Source: Cognatishimia sp. 1_MG-2023 (GTDB lineage: Bacteria > Pseudomonadota > Alphaproteobacteria > Rhodobacterales > Rhodobacteraceae). From it: a stretch of DNA of 64,000 nucleotides. Where the stretch lies: contig NZ_JAUORX010000002.1 of NCBI RefSeq assembly GCF_030548175.1, positions 372,001 through 436,000 on the forward strand, read 5' to 3'. Position numbers and translations under genes: made by a program. Positions 7,536 through 15,267 of the stretch are shown here, in pieces (position 1 is the first letter of the stretch; the number at the start of each line of letters is the position of its first letter). The notes beneath the pieces were generated by a model that saw only the letters and a list, made by a program, of their open reading frames with translations, was not told the origin of the DNA and ran no database searches.

Positions 7536-8774
7536 ATGCCGCTAAGTGCTACACAAGTTAAGAACGTAAAACCTGAAAAAAACCCGATCAAACTTTCAGA
7601 TGGAGGGGGGCTATACCTTTTCGTGAATCCGAAGGGGAGCAAGCTGTGGCGGATGAACTACCGCCACCTCGGGCGACAGAAAACCGCGTCGTTCGGTCCA
7701 TACCCTTCTGTTTCTCTCGCCGAAGCGCGTGAGCATCGTGAAGAAGCCAAACGCGTGCTGCGGTTAGGAATGGATCCTGTCGAACACGCTCAGGCGACGA
7801 AAGAATCGGCGGCCAAAGCTCTTCGCGCGCAGGAGGATGTGACGACACCGACGTTTGAGGCATTGAGCCTCTCGTTCATCGCAAAACGCACGCGTGAGAA
7901 AGCATCCCACAAAACCTTAAAGAAATACGACTGGCTTCACCGGCTTACATTGCCCGAAATCGGACACTTGAATCCGATGGAGATCGAGCCGCCAGATCTT
8001 CGACCTTTGCTGTTGCGGTTAGAGACGGAAAACAAGTTAGACACCGCTCAACGCACCCGAGCATATATTGGGCAGGTGATGCGTCACGGTATTGCAGCTG
8101 GCCTTGCGTCGCGTGATCCAAGTCCAGATTTGCGAGGGCTGGTTGCATCACCAAAGACGAAAAACCACGCCGCAATTAAAGATCCGAAACTCTTTGGTGA
8201 GTTTCTGAATACTTGCGATGAATACACGGGTAATCCCGTGACCGTTTTGGCAATGCAAATTGCACCGCTCGTCGCATTGCGTTCAGAAGAACTGCGATGC
8301 GGCACCTGGGACGAGATCGACTTCGATGCCGCAATCTGGCGTGTTCCTCAAAACCGCATGAAGGGTGATTGCCCAGGCGACCATCTGGTGCCACTTTCCA
8401 AGCAAGCGCTGGCACTCCTACAGAAGCTCCACGCGATCACAGGGCGGCGGAAAAACATGTTTGAAACGGTGAACACCCCAGGAATCTCGCTGTCGGAGAA
8501 CACGATTAACCAAGCGTATCGGCGGATGGGATTTCCGAAGGAAGTTGTCACCCTACACGGCGTCCGCACGACCTTTTCAACATTTGCCAACGAGCAAACT
8601 GTCGGAGAAGGTGAAGAAGAACGCCGTCGGTTCGACAAAGACTGGATCGAACGTCAGCTATCTCACATCGATAGTTCAGTGCGAGGCACCTACAACGCAG
8701 CGGAATACATTGGCCCCCGTCGTGGTATGATGCAGTGGTTGGCGGATTACTATGATCACTTAGCGGGGCGTTGA
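7536..8774 (+). CDS. int: Tyrosine integrase (DUF4102/P4-type)
   Basis: A 412-residue integrase. The N-terminal DUF4102 domain (residues ~1-90: LSDGGGLYLFVNPKGSKLWR) binds arm sites, a SAM-like core-binding domain follows (~105-200), and the catalytic domain holds the tetrad in order: Arg in LRSEELRCGTW near 247, His-x-x-Arg in HGVRTTF near 341, His in QLSHIDSS and the nucleophile Tyr in RGTYNAAEY near 385. It would recombine the 17-bp tRNA-Phe cores. An AAGGAGCAGAG ribosome-binding site precedes the ATG. The protein is full length with no visible damage, so the island may still be able to excise. Confidence 0.95.
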   Translation: MPLSATQVKNVKPEKNPIKLSDGGGLYLFVNPKGSKLWRMNYRHLGRQKTASFGPYPSVSLAEAREHREEAKRVLRLGMDPVEHAQATKESAAKALRAQEDVTTPTFEALSLSFIAKRTREKASHKTLKKYDWLHRLTLPEIGHLNPMEIEPPDLRPLLLRLETENKLDTAQRTRAYIGQVMRHGIAAGLASRDPSPDLRGLVASPKTKNHAAIKDPKLFGEFLNTCDEYTGNPVTVLAMQIAPLVALRSEELRCGTWDEIDFDAAIWRVPQNRMKGDCPGDHLVPLSKQALALLQKLHAITGRRKNMFETVNTPGISLSENTINQAYRRMGFPKEVVTLHGVRTTFSTFANEQTVGEGEEERRRFDKDWIERQLSHIDSSVRGTYNAAEYIGPRRGMMQWLADYYDHLAGR

Positions 8775-8805
8775 GCACTTTTAGAAAGGAACTCATCCCT
8801 TGTGT

Positions 8806-8827
8806 TGGCGGGTCAACTGGCCCGCCA
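8806..8827. terminator. Hairpin after int
   Basis: TGGCGGG (8806-8812) pairs with CCCGCCA (8821-8827) around an 8-nt loop, 30 bp after the int stop. There is no T-tract, so it may be a weak terminator or an RNA-stabilising structure. Confidence 0.45.
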
Positions 8828-9003
8828 GCAAGCGACTTGGTCATGGCTGCCCTTTGAAAGTGCATCAACCTCACCATAATCCACATAGGCGATCACGGTA
8901 GTTCTGGTTATCCACACCTGTCTGCCTCAGCTGGGTTATCCGAGAAGAATCCAGCTCTTATAGTCTTTGTATAGACGCAACAAAGACATAGCGAGCCAAC
9001 ACA

Positions 9004-9258
9004 ATGCCCAACTTTACACCTGGTACACCGCCTGAATCTTGTAGCCCTGATTGCGAGGACCCGATTATCTTTCTGTCACCACGTGAGGTGACGCAGAGAA
9101 CATCTCTGTCTCGATCGACGTTAGAGCGTTGGTCACAAGACGGCAAATTTCCCGAACCAGTGCCGCTTGGCGAATTTCGAAAGGCATGGATTGAAGCAGA
9201 GGTTTCTGAATGGCAAATGGCCGCAAAAACACAGAGAAACAATCTACGGAAGCGCTGA
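9004..9258 (+). CDS. AlpA-like MerR-type excisionase/regulator
   Basis: An 84-residue protein matching the AlpA/Xis helix-turn-helix family: FLSPREVTQRTSLSRSTLER is the HTH, followed by DGKFPEPVPLGEFRKAWIEAEVSEW, where the wing and the W/EVxxW ending are typical. AlpA-family proteins bend DNA at att sites or activate integrase expression in P4-like islands. Its place just after int fits a directionality factor for island B. The N-terminal ~20 residues are an unstructured extension. Confidence 0.85.
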   Translation: MPNFTPGTPPESCSPDCEDPIIFLSPREVTQRTSLSRSTLERWSQDGKFPEPVPLGEFRKAWIEAEVSEWQMAAKTQRNNLRKR

Positions 9259-9520
9259 GGCTTGACTGATCAAGCTCAATCTTCTCATGGCCGTGATCAA
9301 AGTATAAACCTGTTAAGTGAGCGGGAAGAATGACCCGTCGCTTGGCAATCTTCACGTATGATTACACCTCGCGTTTCAAAATTGCACCGCTCACTCTAAA
9401 GGCGATATTGAGCGAAAATTGCATTTCTACGGCCGCATACTTGCGCGCGAAATTTCTTGGCATAACTCAATTTTAAGCAATGGGTGGAGCTAGAGAATTC
9501 TTTCTGTTCCACAAATTGCT

Positions 9521-9538
9521 GCGCACAAAATTGTGCGC
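9521..9538. promoter_or_regulatory. Palindromic operator candidate
   Basis: GCGCACAA-aa-TTGTGCGC is a perfect 8-bp inverted repeat 30 bp upstream of the acidic-protein gene at 9569. A dimeric regulator could bind here, perhaps AlpA or the product of the gene itself. The rest of the 310-bp gap (9259-9568) shows no gene. Confidence 0.5.
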
Positions 9539-9568
9539 TCTCAAGGCAACAAATTAAGGAAGCCATAA

Positions 9569-10249
9569 ATGTACGACACCACGATCGAAGAGAAAACGAA
9601 CACTGGGTTAGAGAAGATAATCTGCAAAACAATTGCTGTTGAAGAGCAAGCTGCAGGAATTCTAGGGGTTGAAATCTCTCATGCTATTCGGTCTCGCCTA
9701 GCATTATATGACAGTGACAGAAGTTATTTGGAAGTGTTCAGCACAGATGACGGAGGTTACTTGGTCGTCAGCTCCAATTCGCTTTGCTTTGACGCAGCAT
9801 ACAGGCCATTTTTGGATGTCGGCATTTCACACGGTTATGACGAACGCGCCGAAAACCGCTTGATTGCAAAAGAGGCAAAAATAGTTGCGCCGCAGGATCT
9901 CTATTCAGAGTACAAGAGGCAAGAAGTTGCCGGCACTTTGTCATCGGAAAGAAGTCGAGATTTTGTGGACGTGTTCCCAGAAGACCCGATGAATGAAGCT
10001 CAGCTTATTGAAGAGATCGCTGAGGCCCGGGCCCTTTGGGAACAAGAAGTTGACGACCCAGCGAGTGAAGCATCTGGTCTTTCGGTTAACAGAACGGTTA
10101 CTGAAGACGGGTATTCATGGGATGTAAGTTTCAGTGAAGATGACAGTATGACAATCATACTCGACACTGGCGCTGAAGCACTATCAGACCAAAAGCTAGC
10201 CGACATGGTTGTTTTCTGTTGGGATGAGGAGTGGGATGACGTCGACTAA
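9569..10249 (+). CDS. Unknown strongly acidic protein
   Basis: A 226-residue protein with no family I recognise. It is rich in Asp and Glu, especially from residue 130 on (FPEDPMNEAQLIEEIAEARA and the end CWDEEWDDVD), and has few Lys/Arg there. An AAGGA ribosome-binding site precedes the ATG. Strong acidity on a defence island can mark DNA-mimic inhibitors or regulators, but that is a guess from composition alone. It has its own promoter region with a palindrome and a terminator after it, so it is a monocistronic unit, convergent with the AAA+ operon. Confidence 0.65.
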   Translation: MYDTTIEEKTNTGLEKIICKTIAVEEQAAGILGVEISHAIRSRLALYDSDRSYLEVFSTDDGGYLVVSSNSLCFDAAYRPFLDVGISHGYDERAENRLIAKEAKIVAPQDLYSEYKRQEVAGTLSSERSRDFVDVFPEDPMNEAQLIEEIAEARALWEQEVDDPASEASGLSVNRTVTEDGYSWDVSFSEDDSMTIILDTGAEALSDQKLADMVVFCWDEEWDDVD

Positions 10250-10274
10250 GCTCATCATTACACATAATGCGCTC

Positions 10275-10302
10275 AGGCAGACGTTTAAGTCTGCCTGTTC
10301 TT
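10275..10302 (+). terminator. Intrinsic terminator
   Basis: AGGCAGAC (10275-10282) pairs perfectly with GTCTGCCT (10289-10296) around GTTTAA, followed by a T-rich run. It ends the acidic-protein transcript and may also serve the opposing lipoprotein operon. Confidence 0.8.
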
Positions 10303-10309
10303 TTGTAAA

Positions 10310-10840
10310 CTAAAGGTCTGCCGCGATATATTTTCCGCCGTGACCGTTCCCGAACTCGTAATCGACTTCAATCCGGCCTTCGGGCGTGAACGTTGCGCTA
10401 AAACAAGCGCCGGACCAGTGCTCAGTGCTATCCATGCAAACCACACCGTTCTCGTAGGTTAGGATTGCCGAGGTTTCGAAACGTTCACCACTTGCGCCAA
10501 ATGCACCATACCTGACGGTGCTCCCATCGGGGTTTAGACGGAACCCTTCGCGTCTGGTTTTGAATAATGGCATTCCAAACCGATCGGGGTTTTGAGCAAG
10601 ATAGATATCCCGCAAGGCGAAGAGATCGATATTTCCGGTCTCACCGACTGTTGGAACGGAACGGGCTACGACGGCCAGCGAAGTTGGTGCCCCTGATGGA
10701 GGTTGCGGGGTCATACAGCCTGATAGGCTTACGCCAAGGATAACGGCAGCGACAAAACGAACTGCGAACAAAGTGATTTCCTTCCAATTGAATTTTCTAG
10801 GTTTTCTCTTATCGTGACCTAAGAGTGGCTCACAACCCAT
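10310..10840 (-). CDS. Unknown lipoprotein, last gene of the AAA+ operon
   Basis: A 176-residue protein with a long basic N-terminus, a membrane stretch (FAVRFVAAVILGVS) and a lipobox LSGC at residues 39-42, so it is probably anchored in the envelope as a lipoprotein. The mature part has no known motif; it includes two cysteines (VVCMD and GACFS) and a repeated 'Y-G-x-F-G-x-S-G' look. It starts 9 bp after the stop of the 121-residue gene and so belongs to the same transcript as the AAA+ ATPase. A periplasmic component alongside a cytoplasmic ATPase is unusual for a defence operon. Confidence 0.65.
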   Translation of the reverse strand: MGCEPLLGHDKRKPRKFNWKEITLFAVRFVAAVILGVSLSGCMTPQPPSGAPTSLAVVARSVPTVGETGNIDLFALRDIYLAQNPDRFGMPLFKTRREGFRLNPDGSTVRYGAFGASGERFETSAILTYENGVVCMDSTEHWSGACFSATFTPEGRIEVDYEFGNGHGGKYIAADL

Positions 10841-10849
10841 GATTGCGAA

Positions 10850-11215
10850 TTATGCAGTACCGCGGATGCAAAACGTATTAGCCCAATCACAAGCAGCCCC
10901 TACAATCAATGTATCAGTAGGGTTTCCTGCGGCGATGGATAAACAGAACCTTCCCTTCTGATCAGTAACAGTGGAAATGACTGCGGTGTTGACAGCTCCT
11001 GTGCCCAACAGCGCGTCAGCAACCACCTCAAGAACCGGCACATACTGCAATGGACAGCTTTGAAGGACCGTCGTTTTGGTGGCTCCGTCCCTCGCCAAGC
11101 GCGCCACGATATTGGTCAGACGCTGGTGAAGCTGCTGATCATTCTCGGCGCCAAGAACAACCAACTGGTCGGCACCGCCGCTTTCAAACACATGTGGCCA
11201 AAAATACCCGATCAA
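10850..11215 (-). CDS. Unknown 121-residue protein of the AAA+ operon
   Basis: Overlaps the upstream AAA+ gene by 4 bp (ATGA), so the two are translationally coupled. The sequence looks like a compact alpha/beta domain (DQLVVLGAENDQQLHQRLTN at the start, then TVLQSCPLQYVPVLEVVADA) with four cysteines. I recognise no family. Tight coupling suggests it is a partner of the ATPase, for example an adaptor or effector. Confidence 0.65.
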   Translation of the reverse strand: MIGYFWPHVFESGGADQLVVLGAENDQQLHQRLTNIVARLARDGATKTTVLQSCPLQYVPVLEVVADALLGTGAVNTAVISTVTDQKGRFCLSIAAGNPTDTLIVGAACDWANTFCIRGTA

Positions 11216-12462
11216 TGCACCATCTCCTGATCACGCGTTGCCGCCAGCCGCTGTGCCGCGCGCGCGACGTGGCGGAGCGAAAATCCTGGAGTGTTGTGGT
11301 TTCGCGCAATCAATTCGCAGACAGCATCCAGCGCCATTTGATCATGCGGGAGCATTACCTCGGCAGCCTCGACATAATCCGCCACGGTCAGCGCCGTCAC
11401 TTCGATGAGCTCACACCGCGTGCGCAATGGGGCAGACACATGCTCAAGGCTGTTTGCCGTCAAAATCCAGCTTACGTTCGACATGTCGCACACCAATCCG
11501 CTCGCCGGACAGTGAAACTTGCGCGCGGTTCCGCACTCCAAGAACGGCAGGAGAGCATTTGGCAAAGAACTTGACGTCCCACCTGACGACCGCACCCCAC
11601 CTACAGCTTTATCGACTTCATTAACGATGATCATAGGGTTCGGGCAGCCGGTATCTGCAATCAGCCGTAAAGGTTCGCCGATTTGACGTGTGGACCAGCC
11701 CGCCTCGACGCCTGCAACGCGGAACGCGGCCGCACCAGCAGACGCGTCAATCTCAGTCATCGCAGTGCCGGCGTGTGTGGCGATCATATCCGCAAGGCTC
11801 GACTTGCCGGTGCCTGGAGGTCCGTAGAGCAAGACAGGCGGAATTGTGAACACGCTTCCGTTCGCTGCGGCCATTCGCGCGCGAGCAGCTTGCCAAATAC
11901 GCGTAGTGGCATTTCTCAACCACGGAGCTGAGGCATGCACATTTGCGAAAAGCTCATCGAGCTCGTGTTTGGAACACGGCCCCGTTGGCTTCAATGCCCC
12001 GCTCGCCGCCGTCAACCGCTGCTGAAGATCTTGGTCCTTTTCCAATGCTGCCGGCAATTTTGGGAGTTTTGCAACGGTTTTCTTAGCCGCGATCTGGGCC
12101 GCCCGTTCCATGTCCCAGTTGACCACACAAACATCGCTTAACACGCGTGCGAGGTTGTTTAGCGTCGGGTCCAAGTGCATCCCAAGCTTGAAACCACCTT
12201 TGCCATCAAGGCCTGCGATTGAGAACCTTACATTTTCGCTTAAGGTGTCCTTCTTGGCACTAGCGCCTTCTGCAACGCTAAATGACCAGCCAACACCTGG
12301 GTCAAGTTCGACATCGAAGAGGCTTTCAAGTTCCAATTCAAAGTTTCTCAGCACATCCCTGCAGTCTTCCAGAAGCTGTTCCAATGCACCTAGAACATGG
12401 GACTTGGTGGCTTCATCCTGAGCATCTGAAACGGTCGGAGGGCACGTATAAACAGTGATCAT
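11212..12462 (-). CDS. AAA+ ATPase with altered Walker B, unknown operon
   Basis: A 416-residue protein. Residues 1-190 form an N-terminal domain I do not recognise. From ~205 there is an AAA+ module: Walker A YGPPGTGKSS, Walker B region MIIVNEVDKAVGG, sensor 1 WILTANSLEH and an arginine-finger-like PLRTRCELIEV, ending in a helical lid (TPGFSLRHVARAAQRLAA). The module resembles Lon/FtsH-type AAA+ domains. The usual Walker B Asp-Glu is Asn-Glu here (VNEVDK), which might slow hydrolysis while leaving the catalytic Glu. It overlaps its neighbours by 4 bp on both sides. I infer an AAA+ machine working with small partner proteins. It is not part of canonical BREX. Confidence 0.8.
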   Translation of the reverse strand: MITVYTCPPTVSDAQDEATKSHVLGALEQLLEDCRDVLRNFELELESLFDVELDPGVGWSFSVAEGASAKKDTLSENVRFSIAGLDGKGGFKLGMHLDPTLNNLARVLSDVCVVNWDMERAAQIAAKKTVAKLPKLPAALEKDQDLQQRLTAASGALKPTGPCSKHELDELFANVHASAPWLRNATTRIWQAARARMAAANGSVFTIPPVLLYGPPGTGKSSLADMIATHAGTAMTEIDASAGAAAFRVAGVEAGWSTRQIGEPLRLIADTGCPNPMIIVNEVDKAVGGVRSSGGTSSSLPNALLPFLECGTARKFHCPASGLVCDMSNVSWILTANSLEHVSAPLRTRCELIEVTALTVADYVEAAEVMLPHDQMALDAVCELIARNHNTPGFSLRHVARAAQRLAATRDQEMVH

Positions 12463-12659
12463 AACACACCCCAGTCTGCGGCAAATTGCATGACTTCCGC
12501 GAACCCAGTGAGTAGGCCAGCGGATTGCAGAACATCACTTACTTGCGCGAAGAATTCGCCATTGAAAAGGGAATGAAGCGTTTCGACTACGTCACCCAAT
12601 TGGATGAACGCCTGCATTGAAACGAGGGGGAATACTTTAGTCAGAGAACGTAGCGGCAT
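12459..12659 (-). CDS. Small protein heading the AAA+ operon
   Basis: A 66-residue mostly hydrophobic/helical protein (VFPLVSMQAFIQLGDVVETL, then LLTGFAEVMQFAADWGVL) that overlaps the AAA+ start by 4 bp. No known family. It is the first gene of the leftward operon, whose promoter must lie in the 516-bp region shared with brxR. Confidence 0.5.
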   Translation of the reverse strand: MPLRSLTKVFPLVSMQAFIQLGDVVETLHSLFNGEFFAQVSDVLQSAGLLTGFAEVMQFAADWGVL

Positions 12660-12893
12660 GGAATGACCCCATCAGAATTTTCGAAAAGAATGAAAAATCT
12701 ACGGAGCTGTTCAGTTCGGTTGAGATCCTGAAAGGACCTTGCAACACTCCTCAAGTCGACGCGCGAAAACAGCTCCTAAAGGGAAGCTATTCGACGCGAG
12801 AATCTTTGGGCGTTCTGTTCCATAAGACTGAAATGGTTTTCGACCATCTTGGTTACAAGACTTCGGCAGGGTATTTTTGCAAAGTTTTTTTTT

Positions 12894-12979
12894 CGTTAAA
12901 CGTCTCCGCCAACTGGACCCTCCGACAATATGCTAATCGTTTAATAATCCGTTTCGAACAAAAATGATTGTTAAACGAT
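12894..12979. promoter_or_regulatory. TTAAACGA repeats, candidate BrxR operators
   Basis: Three related sites lie in the 516-bp divergent region between the AAA+ operon and brxR (12660-13175): CGTTAAACG at 12894-12902, TCGTTTAA at 12937-12944, and TTAAACGA at 12971-12978. The last two form a perfect 8-bp inverted repeat about 34 bp centre to centre. WYL-domain BrxR proteins are known to repress BREX by binding inverted repeats upstream of their own genes. No other gene is visible in this region. Confidence 0.55.
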
Positions 12980-13175
12980 CAGATTGGTCAGAGAAGTACA
13001 CCGCCACCGATTTTGGAATCGCATTATTTTCAATGTGTTGCAACTTCTCGGAAGCAGAGTTTTCTCGTAGGGGAACCGTTGAAGCGCTGCCCGCGAATGT
13101 CTCGCACTGGTTGTCATTTTTTGTATACGGTTCTTTTTTCTGGACCCACTTAACTTGTTGGCATAGCGGTGCTTT

Positions 13176-14048
13176 ATGGTAACCGATACGAACAGTCTTT
13201 CACGATGGCAGCAGGATCGCCGTGCATTCATTGAGCACAGGGCCTTTTGGCGTGGACGTGTCGGCCTTGCAGATCTGATGGATGTTATGGGCCTCAGTCG
13301 GGCTCAAGCTTCGAAAGACCTCAATAGCTACATCAATGATCATCCCGAACACATCATCTACGATAAAACGGCCAAGACCTACGTTCTAGGCCCGAAGTTC
13401 GAAGAACACTACACTGCGCTTGATCCGTCAGAGTATCTTGATGATCTCCTGTCGATCTCACGGGGCGGTTCAGTCCCCACTGCAGACTGGATTGTCTATC
13501 AGCCGGACATTCTGGCAACCACTGTGCCTGGGCGCGGACTTAGCGCGCTAACGCTTCGCAACGTCTTATTAGCCTGTGAACAGGGCAAAGAGCTGCAAAT
13601 AAGCTATCAGTCGATGTCGTCCCCCGACCCAGAAGATCGCGTTATCATTCCTCATGCCCTCGCACATGACGGATTTCGTTGGCATGCGAGAGCGCTATGC
13701 TCAAAAGACCAGGTCTTCAAAGACTTTGTTCTCGGCCGCATACTGAAAAGCGCATTGGGGGAACAATCAGATGTCGACGCCGGTACAGATGAAGACTGGC
13801 ACCAAACAATAACGCTCAAAATCGCACCGCACCCTGGCCTGTCTGAAAACCAACGCAGGATTGTCGAGCTCGACTATGCAATGAATGACGGGGCGGCAGA
13901 ACTTTCAGTGCGAAAGTGCCTGTTGTTCTACAATCTAAAGCGGCTTGGCCTTGACGTTGATCCTAGTATCCGCGCCCCACAGGATCAGCACATAGTTTTA
14001 ATCAATGACGGAGAAGTCCGCGCTGCTCTCGAAAGGGGGCGGCGATGA
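13176..14048 (+). CDS. brxR: BrxR-type WYL-domain transcriptional regulator
   Basis: A 290-residue protein: an N-terminal winged helix (FWRGRVGLADLMDVMGLSRA, then QASKDLNSYI), a WYL domain in the middle (LQISYQSMSSPD, and HALAHDGFRWHARALCS in place of the usual WYL stretch) and a WCX-like C-terminal domain. This is the BrxR/CapW plan and size. BrxR represses BREX and related defence operons, and a ligand sensed by the WYL domain may relieve repression. Its stop overlaps the brxA start by 4 bp, so the regulator is the first gene of the operon and would limit its own synthesis. Confidence 0.9.
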   Translation: MVTDTNSLSRWQQDRRAFIEHRAFWRGRVGLADLMDVMGLSRAQASKDLNSYINDHPEHIIYDKTAKTYVLGPKFEEHYTALDPSEYLDDLLSISRGGSVPTADWIVYQPDILATTVPGRGLSALTLRNVLLACEQGKELQISYQSMSSPDPEDRVIIPHALAHDGFRWHARALCSKDQVFKDFVLGRILKSALGEQSDVDAGTDEDWHQTITLKIAPHPGLSENQRRIVELDYAMNDGAAELSVRKCLLFYNLKRLGLDVDPSIRAPQDQHIVLINDGEVRAALERGRR

Positions 14049-14659
14049 GTGCTTTCGCGAGACAAGACTACAAGATGTCATTCAGCACCGGCGGGCTCTT
14101 CCTGAACGAAAGTCTGGAAGTCGCGCGCTTGCATGAAGACGGTGAAGCTTGGGAAGACACAATTCTCAGAGCCATGAAGGAAGGCACAACCAGCCTACCG
14201 AAATCAGCATCGAACCGTCGATCGTTGCGCGAAATTTCTAACCGCCTGCTTACTCTTACAGATGAGGAACGCGCTTACCTTGTGGAAGAGGCGGAACGCT
14301 CCGAACAGCAGGCGATGTTGTGGATCGCCACATGCCGCGCATATCGGTTCGTTCGTGAATTTGCGGTGGAAGTGGTGAGAGAGCGATACTTATCTTACCA
14401 ACTCGATCTACCGCTCGAAAGCTTTGACATTCTTTTTGAGGCAAAAGCTGAATGGGATGAAGGACTGGCCGGATTAAGTCGGTCGACCCGCCTGAAACTT
14501 CGTCAAATCATGTTTCGCATGATGCGTGAAGCCGGGATCATTTCAGAAGATGACCGCATTCAAACCGCGATTATTTCCACACGTTTGAAACACATGATTG
14601 AAGACCACAACCCCGGCGAGCTGGCCATTTTCCCCAGCGTTCCGGTTGAGGGAGCTTAA
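14045..14659 (+). CDS. brxA: BREX protein BrxA (DUF1819)
   Basis: A 204-residue protein matching DUF1819 BrxA: YKMSFSTGGLFLNESLEVAR at the N-terminus, SASNRRSLREISNRLLTLTD near residue 55 and a C-terminal helical part (LRQIMFRMMREAGIIS). BrxA is a small DNA-binding protein of type I BREX, with a fold like NusB-type RNA-binding proteins. It is needed for full protection in some systems but not for methylation. It is coupled to brxR by a 4-bp overlap. Confidence 0.92.
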   Translation: MSAFARQDYKMSFSTGGLFLNESLEVARLHEDGEAWEDTILRAMKEGTTSLPKSASNRRSLREISNRLLTLTDEERAYLVEEAERSEQQAMLWIATCRAYRFVREFAVEVVRERYLSYQLDLPLESFDILFEAKAEWDEGLAGLSRSTRLKLRQIMFRMMREAGIISEDDRIQTAIISTRLKHMIEDHNPGELAIFPSVPVEGA

Positions 14660-14660
14660 T

Positions 14661-15263
14661 TTGAAACGAGAACTAAACCGGAAAGAGCGGGCCGAGCACC
14701 TCTACCGCGTGATCACCAGTGAACGCTTCCTGACCAAACAAGGCCTTGGGAATGAAGTCCCATTTTTCATCTATCCCTTTCCCGCCGAGGAAGGGCTCAC
14801 CATGGTTGAGGATCGTGAAGATCTTGTGACCCGAATTCAGCACTCCGGCACTCGAGTGTTGGACCTGAACCTTTACGATCTCGCGCTAGACATACTTTCA
14901 GAGCGCGGAATCTTAGAGCAGGTTCTCGAAATTGAGGCCGACAGTAGCAAGGGTGAGATCAAGGAGCTTTTACAGGGCGTCTTGGACCCACAGGCTCATC
15001 TGATCCCGCACATTGGCCAGGCGATCCGAGCGACCCCGCATGACGTCATTTTCTTGTCAGGCGTCGGTGAAGTTTATCCTTACATCCGATCTCACAACGT
15101 GCTGAACAACCTACAAAGCACGGCGAAAGAAGCACCAACCGTTCTCTTCTTCCCAGGAAGCTACACCCATGCTTTGGCGACTGGCGCGTCATTGGATCTC
15201 TTTGGCCAGCTTCATGACGACAAGTATTACCGCGCCTTCAACATTTTGAATTACGAGGTCTAA
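14661..15263 (+). CDS. brxB: BREX protein BrxB (DUF1788)
   Basis: I place the start at the TTG at 14661, 1 bp after the brxA stop, with GGGAGC about 10 nt upstream. This gives 200 residues, the usual BrxB length, starting KRELNRKERAEHLYRVI. The body has PFFIYPFPAEEGLTMVED and the end VLFFPGSYTHALATG, as in DUF1788 proteins. BrxB is essential for BREX defence and methylation and interacts with PglX/BrxC/PglZ. An upstream ATG (14598) lies inside brxA and would add unrelated residues. Confidence 0.92.
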   Translation: MKRELNRKERAEHLYRVITSERFLTKQGLGNEVPFFIYPFPAEEGLTMVEDREDLVTRIQHSGTRVLDLNLYDLALDILSERGILEQVLEIEADSSKGEIKELLQGVLDPQAHLIPHIGQAIRATPHDVIFLSGVGEVYPYIRSHNVLNNLQSTAKEAPTVLFFPGSYTHALATGASLDLFGQLHDDKYYRAFNILNYEV

Positions 15264-15267
15264 GCCC

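Noticed and set aside
11683-12141. Plus-strand frames opposite the AAA+ ATPase gene
   Set aside because: They are short, Arg/Cys-rich and overlap a gene with clear AAA+ motifs on the other strand.
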